Shown here piece by piece: positions 1 to 12,266 of a stretch of 64,000 nucleotides of DNA. How positions within the stretch are numbered: position 1 is the stretch's first letter; every line of letters starts with the position of its first letter. Location of the stretch: contig NC_037321.1 of assembly GCF_000143535.2 (NCBI RefSeq), positions 1,984,001 to 2,048,000 of the forward strand. The letters run 5' to 3'. The notes below the pieces were generated by a model that saw nothing but the letters and a program-made list of their open reading frames with translations, did no database searches and had not been told where the DNA came from. The DNA is from Botrytis cinerea B05.10. Its lineage: Eukaryota; Ascomycota; Leotiomycetes; Helotiales; Sclerotiniaceae. Both the position numbers and the translations under genes were made by a program.

Positions 1-2
1 AT

Positions 3-905
3 CAAAACACCTTTTTCTCGGAAACGGCAGAGAATGAGCATCCAGCTATGCAACCATTTAAACCCGATCCCAACGGTCCATCATATAATCGTGTCGCTAC
101 AGTTGAAGAACCAGATGCATCATATAATAGTCTTGCGCCAGGAGGACCAGAATTCCTATCCGAACCATTTGGGGATGTGGCACATTATACTTCCATGGCT
201 TTTGATGGAGAAGGATTTGATTTCAGTACGCCTACAATTTCACGTCAAAATAGCGTTTCAAGCCCTGAAAAAGGAAAGACTGATGTAGACGATGTTCTGA
301 ATTCGGTCGAAGCAGATCGATCGGGACTCGAAGTAGCGGTTCAAGAAAAAGCAGATCCCGACCCAAGACTTCACATTCAACCTCTCGCTAATTATCGACA
401 AGAATGGAAACAAGACCTGAAAGGAATTCTGAAAAATAAACACTGCGATGAACTGATCGGAGTCGATATTTGTTTCAAATCTCCTGCAAAACATTGCGAT
501 TATCTTCAACACGGCATTGAAGGAGGTGATTGGCATACTTGTGTAGCTTGTCACAAAGACCAAAACGTTCGAGTGGCAGATTCACAATCCACACTGATCG
601 AATACACCAAACTGTATTACTGTAAAGAATGTGCGGCAGATCAAAGACCACAAACAAGTGCCGGAAAAGCAGATGCGGCTTTCAAGAAACAATACTGTAC
701 ATGTACATCTCAAATGAGAAAGTCATGGCTGTGTAATACTCATCGGGATGAAGTTATTCAGGATGTAACGGAGAGAGCGCTAGCGGTGAAGAATTGGATG
801 GCGAGAAAAGGTACGTTGAGATGTAATGGGTGTGATACGAGACATTTTGGTTATAGGACGGGCATGTGGGCTTGTGCTTCTTGTAAAGATGTTGTATATG
901 CCTAG
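3..905 (+). CDS. Hypothetical Cys-rich protein, 5' end cut by window edge
   Basis: The frame is open from the left edge to the TAG at 903-905. The first in-frame ATG is at 48 (285 aa from there), but upstream codons continue in the same acidic, Ser/Asn-rich style, so the true start is probably outside the window. The N-terminal half (to about residue 130) is low-complexity and probably disordered. The C-terminal 150 residues hold many cysteines in CxxC-type pairs (CVAC near 167, CKEC near 193, CTC near 213, CNGC near 257, CASC near 275), suggesting a zinc-binding fold. I do not recognise a named family. Alternative: the last exon of a larger Cys-rich nuclear or regulatory protein. No intron signal is needed in the visible part. 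Confidence 0.7.
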   Translation, partial: QNTFFSETAENEHPAMQPFKPDPNGPSYNRVATVEEPDASYNSLAPGGPEFLSEPFGDVAHYTSMAFDGEGFDFSTPTISRQNSVSSPEKGKTDVDDVLNSVEADRSGLEVAVQEKADPDPRLHIQPLANYRQEWKQDLKGILKNKHCDELIGVDICFKSPAKHCDYLQHGIEGGDWHTCVACHKDQNVRVADSQSTLIEYTKLYYCKECAADQRPQTSAGKADAAFKKQYCTCTSQMRKSWLCNTHRDEVIQDVTERALAVKNWMARKGTLRCNGCDTRHFGYRTGMWACASCKDVVYA

Positions 906-953
906 ATATATATGTTTGGTTCAAAGAAACAATGTATAAATAATTTTCATGTT

Positions 954-1190
954 ATTTGATGGGGGCCAGCCCCCAAACCCCCCTAGCTCGCTACGCTCGA
1001 GGTTTTTATATACAAGAATCTGAAGAGAATATTATTCTTGATAATTTAAACCCGATATAAAAAGATTTTCTATTTGATGGAGGCCAGCCCCCAAACCCCC
1101 TTAGCTCGCTACGCTCGAGGTTTTCATATATAAGAATTGAAAGAGAAGAGTAAAATTCACAATTTAAACCCTATATACAAAAAGGGTTTC
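954..1190. repeat. 118-bp tandem duplication with GC-rich inverted core
   Basis: Two units start at 954 and 1072 (period about 118). Each opens with ATTTGATGG, then a GGGGGCCAGCCCCC-like palindrome, a C-rich run, CTCGCTACGCTCGAGG and an AT-rich tail ending near AATTTAAACCC. A decayed third trace (ACTCGCTACGCTTGAAG) lies near 1285-1302. It sits just downstream of the first gene and could fold as a hairpin near its 3' end. Confidence 0.8.
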
Positions 1191-2240
1191 GATTCCTGGA
1201 TCGATTTTGATAGAGATCCTCACAGAGAGGGAGGGCAGTACTGCTCTTTCCACCCCACCACCCCTAAAGGTCCAAACTCCCTTTACTCGCTACGCTTGAA
1301 GATTCAGATATTATAATTGAAATATCGTCACAAACACCATAGTTCATCAGAATCGAAGTCTCCCTAATCACCACCACCTTGGAAGTCAGAGAAGGACTTG
1401 AGATTCCAGACCCTCAAATTTCTAGTGACAAATATCACTTGGTGCATAGTCACTCCTGTATTATTATCCATAAATATTCAGGAAATGAAATTAGTCTCTC
1501 CCAACCGGCGACTTCTCCCCTATCTCAACACCTCTCACCTCTCCATCCAATTATCCGCCCTCACCAAAAAGAAAGCCAGCTCAAAAACAACAACACAACA
1601 CCAAAATGAACCAAAAAAAACCTCCACTTCAGTCCCTCCTTCCTCCTTCCTCCTCCCCTCTTTCCCTTTCCCTTCCCCTCTCCTTCTCCCCATCAACCCC
1701 CCTCCAAAAAAAAAAAAAGAAAAAACATCATACCACACCAGCCAGCCAGCCAGCTATACACCTTTTCCTTTTGAAACGAAAATTATTCTGCCACCACGGC
1801 AGTGGCCCCCGGCGGGCCAGCGGAGCGTCACCACCACCTCTTCTCTTTCATTCTCCCTCCTCCCTCCTCTCTCTCCATTCTCCATTCTCCCTCCCCCAGA
1901 AACCACCAACAAGAACCGGAAAGAGAAGTAATATCAAATATATCTATCTACCTACCTGTACTACATATCCCATCCCATCCCATCCCATCCCATCCCAAGC
2001 CATTCCGTTCCATTCTTTCGATTCCCTCAATTCAGCATTGCAACGTGCGTGTCCCATCACACATCACATCACATCACATCATGTCCCATCACGTCACGTT
2101 ATATATTATTAATATCTATCTTTACATCTATCTTTATATTTAAGTTGTATTTATATTTATATATTCCACTCACTCACTTACTGATTAACTGACTGACTGA
2201 CTTATTTACTTACATTTCCAACACCTATCTTAATATATAT

Positions 2241-2277
<37 letters not shown>

Positions 2278-2974
2278 CCATATATTACACAACACAAAAA
2301 CCCTCCCGTCACCAAAACATTCGAAATATTCAAACGAACCAAGAATCGAAGAATCCCATCCATAACATTTAAAAAGGAGTATCATTATAAAAAAAAAGAA
2401 GAAGAGGCTGAACTTAGAATATCTCCCCTTTCTCATCTCACAACTCCTTCTCTGGCTTCTCTTCCCTTCCTATCAATTCCCTCTCACTATTTTCCATACC
2501 CTAACTATCTTCAAGAATAGATGTTTTTTTAAACCATGTATCTCACCACTCACTCTCATCCATCCTCCACCATCAATCTATTCAGTTATCTATCCATCCA
2601 TGTATCCCTCAAACAACGTATTGTATGAAGGATCACTTCTCTTCACTGTACTCCAGTTTCCTTCACTCCACCAATATATGCATATCAACAGCAAGTCAAT
2701 CCCCCAAAATTACTAACATCTTATTTGTGAAATCCCATCCCAATCCATCCATGCCATCCATCCATCAATATCCATTGTATCCTCAAAGATCCACATCGTA
2801 CATCTGTCCATCCATCCAGCCATCCAGCCATCCATCAAACTATCTCCTTTTAGAAAATTGTTTTGGTATCTTTCCTTTGCAAATATAACACAACATCTCT
2901 TCAAATTCCATAATATACGCCCAACTACCACCAGTGTCTCTCCCCTCTTCCCCAATCTTCATCACATTCACCAT
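1191..2974. other. Gene-free low-complexity gap, 3' of two convergent genes
   Basis: There is no convincing gene here. The + strand is strongly pyrimidine-rich. It contains A-runs near 1706-1719, a (CATCC)n block at about 1969-1995, a (CA)n block at about 2244-2276 and many CCATC repeats near 2720-2840. Long frames here are products of the base bias. The right part is the 3' flank of ras1, which is transcribed from the other strand. Confidence 0.7.
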
Positions 2975-3888
2975 TTACATGAGGATACAACAACATCCAC
3001 TTTCCTTCTCACCCTCACTAACCTCCATCTTTCCTTGTGGACCACCATTATTTGCACCACTAGCACCACCCGCTGTGTAACCCGCCATTTCTTTGTTGTA
3101 ACGTCTGATTTCGCGAACAATATCGTAGAAAGCGTTATCGACATTAATTCTCGATTTCGCCGACGTCTCAATGAATTTGCATCCGAAATCATCTGCCAAT
3201 TGTTGACCCTCTGTTGTGATTAAAATGATTAGTACCAATTCTCTATACTCACGTTGTGACTTGCGACATCGGGTCTCACGATGTAATTCTGAAATGAATG
3301 AAAGGAGTGAAAAGAATGAGAATAAATGAATGAGCAAACATACCTTGTTTTGAAACTTGTCTCTCGCCCTCCAAATCACATTTGTTACCAACAACGATAA
3401 TAGGGAAGTAATCCTTATCCTTAACCCTCAAAATTTGTTGTTGAAATGTCATGATTTCCTCGAAACTTTGTCTGCTGGTAATGCTGTATACCAATAAGAA
3501 ACCTTCGCCGGTACGCATATATTGTTCTCTCATGGCGGAATATTCCTCTTGTCCAGCGGTATCGAGGACATCCAGTAAAGCGACTTCTTCATCGATAACG
3601 CATTGCTTACGATAGGAATCTGAATTGACGGAGAAAATGAAGCGTTAGTTATGGCACGCGATAACAAGAGGAAAGAGATGTCTTTACCTTCAATCGTAGG
3701 ATCATATTCATCGACGAAATGGCTTTGAATCAATTGAATTGTCAAACAAGATTTTCCAACGCCTCCTCCACCGACGACCACCAGCTTATACTCTCTCAAA
3801 AACTATATGGGCGAAGCGCATGTTAGTCAATTGATTCCCGATGGTCTAGGGCATATTGTAGATGGTGATGAGTTACCTTGGAAGCCAT
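2975..3888 (-). CDS. ras1: Ras1 small GTPase
   Basis: Ras-family GTPase, a membrane-anchored switch for growth and morphogenesis signalling. Exons in transcription order: 3888-3877, 3802-3688, 3619-3344, an optional 3288-3253, and 3210-2975. The first exon codes only MASK. Then follow the P-loop GGGGVGKS, effector loop YDPTIEDSY (split by an intron after the E codon), [15 protein letters not shown], the ETSAK base-contact motif, a Gly/Asn-rich tail and the C-terminal CCCILM with a CaaX box for prenylation and nearby palmitoylation cysteines. It is 212 aa without the 36-nt exon, as usual for fungal Ras, and 224 aa with it. The GGGGVGKS loop carries Gly at both classical activating positions, so it looks wild type. 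The gene stands alone, with a very long upstream gap. Confidence 0.96.
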
Positions 3889-4883
3889 CTTGAATGATTA
3901 AAATGTAAGAATTGATGTGATTATCATCAACTTAAATCCCCCTGAATAAAAAGCTTCGAAGGCTTATCGAAGTCGAAAGGGGAAAGAGTAAAAAGTTTAG
4001 GGTATCGAAATATGGAATGCGCGACAAGGTGACAAGGTGACGTCCCTGTAAGAAAAAGGTTGAAGTGTTTTGAAAGGAGGTTCAGGTAAGGAAGGGAAAG
4101 GTCCGTAAGGGAAAGGTGTGAGGCGAAGGTAAGGTAAGGTGTAGGAAGGTGTCAGGACGCAGGTGGAAGAAGATAGATGTTGATAAGAGATTCGATAGAT
4201 CGGTATCTCGCAAGAAATTGATGGTTCGATATTTGAAATTGCGTTCAATCGTTTGTAATGAGGGAGAGAAGGATGATTGATTGTGGTGGATGGATGGATG
4301 GGTGGATGGATGGATCGATGAACCGTGAGGAGCTGGCAGGAAAAGAGCCGAGATATTACTAAGGAGTCCCTTTTTGGCGGTTGGTTGTCTGTCTGGTTGT
4401 CTGTCTGGTTGTCTGTCTGGTTGTCTGTCTGTCTGTCTGTCTGTGTCTGGGTATATTATGTAGAGAGGATCGAAGAGAGATCTTCGTAATGGTGGGATTG
4501 GTCGACGGCCCAAAAAGAAAAAGGGTTGAACGGTGGAAAGGTGGAAAGGTGGAAAGGTTGATGAAAGGTTCAAGGTGGAAGATGTGAAACGACAATTGAT
4601 ATTTCGCAGGAAGCTTGGGGAGAAATTGACCAAATAATTAAACCGCCGGAACGGAAGATAATTGGAAATTGGGACAGAAAGCCGTGGTGAATTTTGGTAA
4701 CAGGGAAAAAGTACAGGCGAACTTGTGTATAAAGTGAATTGAAGCGAATTAACCAAGTCAAGTAGTCAAGTAGTCAAGTAGTCAACTAAGTCAAGTAAAT
4801 CAAGTGAAGTCCAGTCAAGTCCAGTCAAGTCCAGTCAAGTCAAGTCAAGTCAAGTCCAGTCAAGTCCAGTCAAGTCCAGTATG

Positions 4884-4919
<36 letters not shown>

Positions 4920-6399
4920 TAATTTGTCAAATCTCTCGTCTTTTCCCTCTTCTCTCTATTCTCTCGCTCGTCACGTAATCGTCTCCCAGTCAGTTGAGTA
5001 ACCCTCTTCTTCAGATCAGACCAGGCTGCATTTTAACAGGGAGAAAGTTGGCCGTGGAAAGTATCTTTTCGATAGAGACCAGACGATAGTGTATGTATGG
5101 GAGAGCACAGGAAAAGAATGAGGATGGTGATGCTGATGTTGATGTTGAAAGTTTAGATGAGGGAGATGATCGCTCGGACAAAGAAACTTTGATCCTTTCT
5201 TCTTATTCTCTTTCATGAACGAACGAGGAGATGTTTGTGCACAGAAGAGGATCGTGCTTTTAGGAGGGGATTACTTTTCACGGCAATATATGATATAAAT
5301 GTGTAGGTATTTGATATGCATTTGATAGGTATTCGATAACTATGTGTTTGCTATACACCTGATACATAACATGAACCATCAGTGGTAAAAAAGGGTCAGA
5401 TAATGAAGCAATGAATCAATTTACGCCTGAGATCAAGTAGTTTCACCCGTATAATCAACTAGTTTGATAGATTTTACGGTCCGAGGGGCAAATATCCAGT
5501 AAGCAGGAGAAGTTACAGTTTAGACTGGAACAAAGTATCTCTGAATTATGCAGATATCCATATGTATTCTGCTGAGATGCAGTTTAGAGAAGTCTCGAGA
5601 GAAGATGGAAAAAAGGGTACCGGTAGGGGTTCAACTCGTAGGGTCGGTGATTAAAATCTAAGATACCTAGTAGATAGGGGGGTACAATATGTGAGTGAAG
5701 CTACGAGCTATCTATCTATCTATGAATTCATAAGGTACAAAGATGAGGTCAAATTCAGAGTTGGAGGTCTCAGGTCTCAGGTTACAAGCTTAATGCAAGA
5801 AGGTGGGAAATAGATGCAGATGAATCTCCCGAGAAAGTTTAACGCGGGAATCCTTTGCAAGTCAGGGTAAGCTTGAAAGGTAGCAAGCAGGGAAGATTGA
5901 GAATGGGGCAGCAGTGAACAGACCTTCATCAAGTAATAAGAGACTAATTGGATGAAAATCTTCAACCATTCGCTGTGAGAGGTTGTACGGAGGAAAATAA
6001 TAGGATAACTGGGGCCGGGGAGTGTATTAAAGGATAACCGAAATCGCGAATGGAGATGCAGAGCACCGGTTCATCTACTTTGAGAGTGGAGATGTTTTTG
6101 ATGTGATTTGATGATATTGATGATGTTGGATATTGGATATCACTTCGTTGTCCCAATAGAGAAAGAAAATAAATGAATTGGCAAATATTCAATCCCGTCG
6201 TTGTATTACGAAGGATATGGCTTTTCAATGATACGTTGTTGTCATCCACATAGATGGATTTATATTGATTATGATTGCGATGTAAGATTCTAGATATATC
6301 TTCTAATGTTCCTGAAGATGTAGGAGTCGTTCAGCTCCTTTATATTCTATATTGTATACAAATAATAAATATTCAAGTCACAGTGAGGTGGTAAGTTAT
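3889..6399. other. Long upstream region of ras1
   Basis: No protein gene is visible. Bases 3890-4760 are purine-rich on the + strand, that is pyrimidine-rich on the ras1 sense strand, typical of a fungal leader or core promoter. Embedded are a GGTTGTCTGTCT repeat (about 4381-4448), interleaved TCAAG/TCCAG repeats (about 4795-4880) and a (CT)n tract (about 4887-4918). The part from 5200 to 6400 is of ordinary complexity but has no long frame. Upstream regulatory DNA for ras1 is the simplest reading. Confidence 0.55.
4378..4918. repeat. Cluster of simple repeats upstream of ras1
   Basis: About five copies of GGTTGTCTGTCT run into CTGT repeats at 4381-4448. TGAAGTCCAG/TCAAG pentamer arrays lie at about 4795-4880, followed directly by a (CT)n run to 4918. 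The arrays are close to perfect, implying recent slippage. Confidence 0.8.
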
Positions 6400-9300
6400 A
6401 CCTACCAAAAAACATCATCTAATTCAATTTGTTTATATACACCAACATCTCCATCTAAAATCTAACATCTAATCAACACTCTCCCATCCATCTATTCATC
6501 CCCTCCAAAAAAAAAATCCCATCCCCAAGAAACCACCTAATCCAATTTCAATTTCCCTCCTATCAAAAAAAAAAAAAAGAAACCAAAAAAAAAACCACAC
6601 CATTCCCCATTCATCCCCGGTGTGAAAATTTATTCATCAAAATTCATAACACCACAACCCCATCTAGACCCGGTCAGGTCAGGTCAGAACAAGTTCGATC
6701 AAATCAAGTCAGCCCAACCCCAAGCAAGTAATCGGTTCGGTTCGGTACCTACATCTTTAGGATCCGTGGCTGAAAATCCCACGAGGTGAACGATCCACCA
6801 TCCACCATCCACCATCCATCATCGTAACGTAACTCTGAATAGAGTCACCACACCACACCACACCATGCTTTTACACATCCACATCCACATCCACATCCAC
6901 ATCCATATCCACACAGACGCACCCACACAGACACAAGCTAAAATACGCCCGCCGCAAACATGTGCGTGTGTGGTATGTACTGGTATTCCATCCACAATAC
7001 AATCCACAATACACAAGTGTTCCCTTTCGGTAATACGATACAATATTCTAGAATTCCATGGTGTTTGATGTCACGATAACATACATACCACATCTTACTG
7101 ATCAGTGATCACACTAATACTACCTACCTAGGTAATCATCATCATCATCATCATCATCATCACCAGCCAGCCAGTCAGTCAGCCAGCCATTTCAGGGGTT
7201 AAGCGCTCTCCTGGATATCTAATTCTCGGTGTTTAGCTATGTGAGTACTCTCTCTGTATTTCTCATCTATATTTACATACATACACGCATGCAAACATAC
7301 GAATAGTTACATACAATACTAAACACTACAATTCAAATACAACCCCCCAAACAACCAATCAACCCTCCCTTTCCAATCTTCCTGCTCGAAGGAAAAATCC
7401 GGAAAAACAGTAAACCCACGAAAAGGAAAATTGTAAACGCACACAACATTAACAATCTCATCTCCAAAAATCTGCATGGTAATTATATCATCCCCTTTCG
7501 ATTCGTTTCATGGTGATAATAAATGTAGTGAGTGAGTGAGTGAGTAGTGTAGATTATCATATCTATCATGTTCTCGTTGGGACTCACGGTATCCTTCCGG
7601 TAAACTAGGTACCTACAAACCACCTACCCTCCCTAAGCACACCCTAAATACAAAAACCTGCGCCCGCCCGCCAAAATCCATCTTCTCTTCATGATACAAT
7701 TATTCCAAAACTAGGTGAATAACCGTTCGAACAGATGCTATAAATAGAGACATCGTAGAAATAGTAAGATTTTCATATTTGATTTTGGATAACAAATCAG
7801 AAATATTAAGAGGTGAATTTGATATATATTTTTGAAAAGGGAATGCTTTTTTTTTTTTTTTTTTTTTGGAGTATACTAGTTCTAGAGTATAGTGGATGAT
7901 GTGGTGTGTATGTATGTATCTACTCAGGCTCACTCTGAACGGAAAAAGAAAAAAAAAAAGAACAATATACTAAACGCATCAAATTGAAACTTTCTTGAAA
8001 ACACTATGATTTCCAAATTAAATAACAATATGAAAGAATAATTTAATACAGATATATCGAAGATATATAATAATTTATAAACTCGTGAAGAAGATACCTT
8101 GAATCAAACTCAAAATATAAATTTTTGATTTAAAAAAAGAATTTTGAAAATGATGCTATTTTTTTTTTTTTTTTTTTCAGCGAGTCTTTTTTTTATTTCT
8201 ATTTTTTTATCCACAGTCAGTCAGGTCTCCCATCTCTTCTTTCTCTACTATAAGCGATAAATCATAATTATGTTATTTATTTTTATATATATACTTATTT
8301 GCATCATCAACCTCAACCCCAATCTGAAACATAAACATAAACAAAAACATAACAACAACCACAACCACAACCACAATCAAACATTCCAGAACATTTTTTT
8401 TCTTCCTCGGCTCATCTCATCTCTCCAAACACACCACACCACACCACACCACCCAATTCATTCCCCATTCAATCCATCAATCCACTCTCCAATTTCCATT
8501 TCTTTCACAACCAACCCTAATAACCTTCATCACCCTCCACCCATCCATCAATCAATCAATCAATCTTCTAGAAGCAACAGATAGATAGATACCAATCAAT
8601 CAATCACTTCCAATTCAAGCCGATAAATTAATCTCCGATTCTATCCCATCACATCACATCCCATCACAATCCCATCACATCATCTAATATAAAATAATAT
8701 AATATACAATAATCTTCTGATCCATCCACTATCCACCCAGTCCACCATACACATACACCGTCCTTTGTGAGTAAAAATAACCTTACGAGTAGGTGGGTAG
8801 GTAGGTAGGTAGGTAGGTAGGTATATACTACGTATACTCCTACTTATTATTAGTATTTTCTGGAACCTTCACATGTATTTTCAACTCTTGTACACTATAC
8901 TATACATATATGCATACACACATGCCTAAATTCCATCCCACAAACTACACCTCACTCTACTCCCACTCTACTCCCACTTCCCACTCACTTCCCCAAATCC
9001 AAATCCAAATCCAAAGCCAAAACCAAAACCACAACTTCATAAACATCCATTCATCCATCCCTCTACTCTGTCGACTCTAAAATGACAATTCGCAACATGA
9101 TTCATAATAATTTTAATCAAACATCGATACACAGATTAGAAACGGGTCTTGATCTTAAAAAAAATTCTTTGATAGGATAGGAGCCGAACATTTCCCCCTG
9201 AATCTCCGCCCGTCGACGCACGGCTAGAAAATTTAAACTATTTACATTGGATTTTGATTTTGATTTTTTGATTTGCCCCAAGCTCAGGCCTCAGGGGGAG

Positions 9301-9534
9301 GGGAGGGTGAGGGGGGGGGAAATGTTAAAATGTTAAATTTTAGCGGTTATCGATCAACGGTCAACGCAATCATTTGATGGTTCTTAATCTGACAGCGCTT
9401 GCATCGGTACTTTATCCTTGAATTCTTTAACTGGCAGAATTCCCGAGAGATGAGAGATGAAATGAGGGGAAATTTCGAAATTGGTTATGACATATGCAAC
9501 CAAAGAATTCCTTATTGAGATGTTCTAGAAAATG
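6400..9534. other. 3-kb AC/CT-rich gap without protein genes
   Basis: The + strand is persistently pyrimidine/AC-rich, with CCATC, CACCACACC, CATCCA, ATC (7138-7161) and GTAG (about 8796-8822) repeats and poly-A or poly-T runs near 6563-6575, 7849-7867 and 8160-8177. Good-looking 5' splice sites (GTGAGT) occur near 7241 and 8767. No open frame resembles a protein. In this fungus such strand bias otherwise marks sense-strand leaders, so an untranslated + strand transcript is possible but unproven. Confidence 0.45.
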
Positions 9535-10852
9535 TTAGGAAGATGTTTGGAAGAAAGGGAGAAACCTTGAGAGAATATCGTACTCCTTATGTTCGCCTTC
9601 AACATCATCTTCTCCTTCTATCATGACACGATGTCCATTGACGTTCTTCTCTACTTCAGCTATTAAGCTTTCCAAGTATTGTTGATCCCTGTTGAATTGT
9701 CAGTGACGAGCGAAGAGATGGTTATTGGCACTCGAGTGATATCTACCTTCCAACCAAAGTAACGGTATTGTGTGCTTTTCCCCATCTAGGATAACTTCCC
9801 ACCTTGATACCCTTTGGTTCGACTTTGGCAGCCAATTCCGTGAGATATGGTGCGACAGCACTCTCTGACATGGGAGTCGATATCATCACTCTACAGATGC
9901 CCTTGCCTTCAGGATCGGTCAACCGAGGAAGTAAAAATGGTTTCAACCCCTCCAACAATCTTTCAAAAAGTCTTGGGATGCCAGGTAAGATGTGTATATT
10001 GCCATTGATGCAAGCGACTGGAACCCAAAGATCTTCACATGGGAATATAACTTGCTTTGACAAATCTCGAGATTCATCTAATGGCAATTCCACCATGCGA
10101 AGTTTAGCTTTCTTTGCGGGAGAATCTTCATCCCAATTGAAGTTTGGTTGAGATGGATGGGGCTTGGATAATCTCTTCATCTTTTCATAGGTTTCTTGAT
10201 GAAGCTTCAATTCAAGTCCGAATGCTCTTCCAATGGATTGGTAGGTGATATCATCGTGGCTAGATTGTGTTAGTTGAGGTATATCTCGGGGGTTAGAACG
10301 CACGTTGGACCAATTCCTCCAGAGGTGACTATGAAATCATAGTTGGTTGACATACGTCTAACGGCTTCAATGATTTCATCCTCATCATCTGCAATGACCT
10401 CAATGCGCTTGAGATTCTATTGGATTGTCAGGATCCCTTCCTTGGGTATACATTCTTTGGATAGGTATCCTACTATTCCATGTCGGAAACAAAACTTTGC
10501 AAAATACGCCGAATTTGTCTGCGCGGCCCGTTAACATCCAAATTTTCTTCCATATTTATATTTCGAACCTACATCAACCGTCTGTATAGAACCACATGTG
10601 TATTAGCCATTATGCCCGCGAAATCGCCAATAGAATAATAAACTCCCAAGCATCACTGACCTTTCCCCCCAGCACTTCATCTCCAATAATCAGACATGCT
10701 GCCGTGTGGATGGTTCTCGAGTTGCGTTCGTCGGCAGATACTGATGATGTCATGACTTTATTTGAAAATGTATATGCAGCGGCGGAATTGTGAGCGTAAT
10801 TTGGTAAGGGACGAGAAAGATGTCTGGCTAATTGAGAGAAGCGGGAGAACAT
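9535..10852 (-). CDS. Molybdopterin-binding domain (CinA/MoaB-like) protein
   Basis: Exons in transcription order: 10852-10661, 10581-10573, 10518-10474, 10416-10304, 10259-9747, 9688-9535, giving 341 aa. The start is the first real ATG (MFSRFSQLARHLSRP...), whose Arg/Ser-rich, acid-free N-terminus could target mitochondria. The spliced product has the MoCF/CinA fold signatures: IIGDEVLGGKTVDTNSAYFA, the helix FCFRHGI joined by splicing to NLKRIEVIADDEDEI, and the glycine loop TSGGIGPT followed by HDDITYQSIGRAFG. Proteins of this type include CinA and the N-terminal half of FAD synthases; the exact substrate here is unknown. The second exon is only 9 nt and codes TVD of the conserved motif. 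It is divergent from the Sec14-like gene. Confidence 0.88.
10573..10581 (-). other. 9-nt microexon (codes Thr-Val-Asp)
   Basis: The sequence ACGGTTGAT lies between an acceptor TATACAG and a donor GTAGGT. The introns on either side are 79 and 53 nt. Including it gives GGK-TVD-TNSAYFA, matching the G(K/H)TxDTN motif of the family. Skipping it keeps the frame but deletes the conserved Asp. Confidence 0.85.
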
Positions 10853-12266
10853 GGATGATAGGAATATGAGCAGTGAGAGGAGGAGGAGAACAGAGGTCTT
10901 TGTAAGAATCAACGCAATGGGGTTATGTATTGAAGTGGGGTGATGGTGAGTGAGGCTTCACCAGTAACGATCGAGTGGAATGGAGCTTTATTAGAGGGGT
11001 GTGTTTAAATTTTGAACTCTTTTGAGGTTTGCGCCAGGGTTGAATTTATTTGGCGGGGTTATCCGCGTAGATTACGAGATTACGAGTACGACGAGTGCTA
11101 CTTCTTCCTACCGGTGATGTGATGTGAGGCTTTGGAGGGGACGCGAATAAGATGAATGGCATGATGGAAAAGGTTCCGATGTCATGGTTGTCATATGTCA
11201 GCTATCAGCTACCAGCCAGCTATTTAGATAGGTTGAACGATTATAAATATTGCAAAGGGACCCGGAAATCTGGTTGAGTAAATCTTCTTTCACGAAGCTC
11301 TTTCCTCTCTTCCTCTCTTCCCCTCTTCCCCTCTTCCATTATATCTTCTTTTCCTTGTCGTGGATGGATGAGAATGCTGATAAACCGACATGTCGAGACC
11401 ACCCACCACATTCCTACGCGTGTCGTGACAATAACTTCAACATTCATTGTCTAGATGACTGGATCCAGATGTCCAATCCAATCACCAAGACTCATGCGGT
11501 TTCTTTGAGAGCATCCGGTGATAGTCTGGCCAAGATTGGGTCAAGGTCAATATAGGTCTTCTATCTTCTGTGTCTGTCCAGCTTCTATCCTCTAGCTTCT
11601 ATCTTCCATACACTCCTTCTCCATCTCCCAAGGTTCGCTTCACCTACTCTGTACATTGTACACCATCACATACAAGAGGAAAGGTCATGCTCAAACACTC
11701 AGTTCCATCTCCAATCTCCAATCTCCATTCTCCATTCTCCATTCTCCGTCGGATGCTCGGATTCTTCCTATTTTCCGTTAAAAACATGACAACATCAGCC
11801 CTGCCTGGCCAACGGACGAATAACGGAAGAGAATGCGAAAATTCTATGAAATCTTCAAATTTTCTCTCCCTGGCCTCTTGGACCATTTTGACCTTTCTCG
11901 GAACGGCTCTTATTGATCAAATGATAATCCCTTCACTCCAATAACTCGGAGTTTAGAGGCTGAATGGGATTAGTCATAACCAAGTAAAAAAAAAGTGTGT
12001 TGTCTTACCAACAATTGACATCAATTATCGATTACCCATCCCATCCCCATCCCACATCGAGTCCCTAGTATCAATTTGAAAGTTGGTATGACGAGACGTC
12101 CGACGGACCCGCTCAAAAAGCCGAATCCCATACATTGAGCTGTTACTCATAAACAAAATATCATACTTTTTCTTGCTTGAAATTTTACTGCTTACTATTT
12201 CTAACTCGGCATCCTTTTGCTCTTCTTCTACTTTTGGGGGAAGCTTTCTTGAATATCTCATTAATC
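10853..12266. promoter_or_regulatory. Shared 1.4-kb region between divergent genes
   Basis: This lies between the start codons of the molybdopterin-binding gene (-) and the Sec14-like gene (+). It holds CT-rich tracts (11290-11345, 11695-11750) and no recognisable coding sequence, so it must contain both promoters. Specific factor sites cannot be assigned. Confidence 0.5.

Noticed and set aside
1398..2143. Several long + strand frames of 110-177 codons
   Set aside because: They consist of Pro/Ser/His/Thr runs translated from CT- and CA-rich DNA in several frames at once; no domain, no splice structure.
10610..10912. Longer N-terminus for the molybdopterin-binding protein
   Set aside because: The upstream start is TTG; the first ATG in frame is at 10852.
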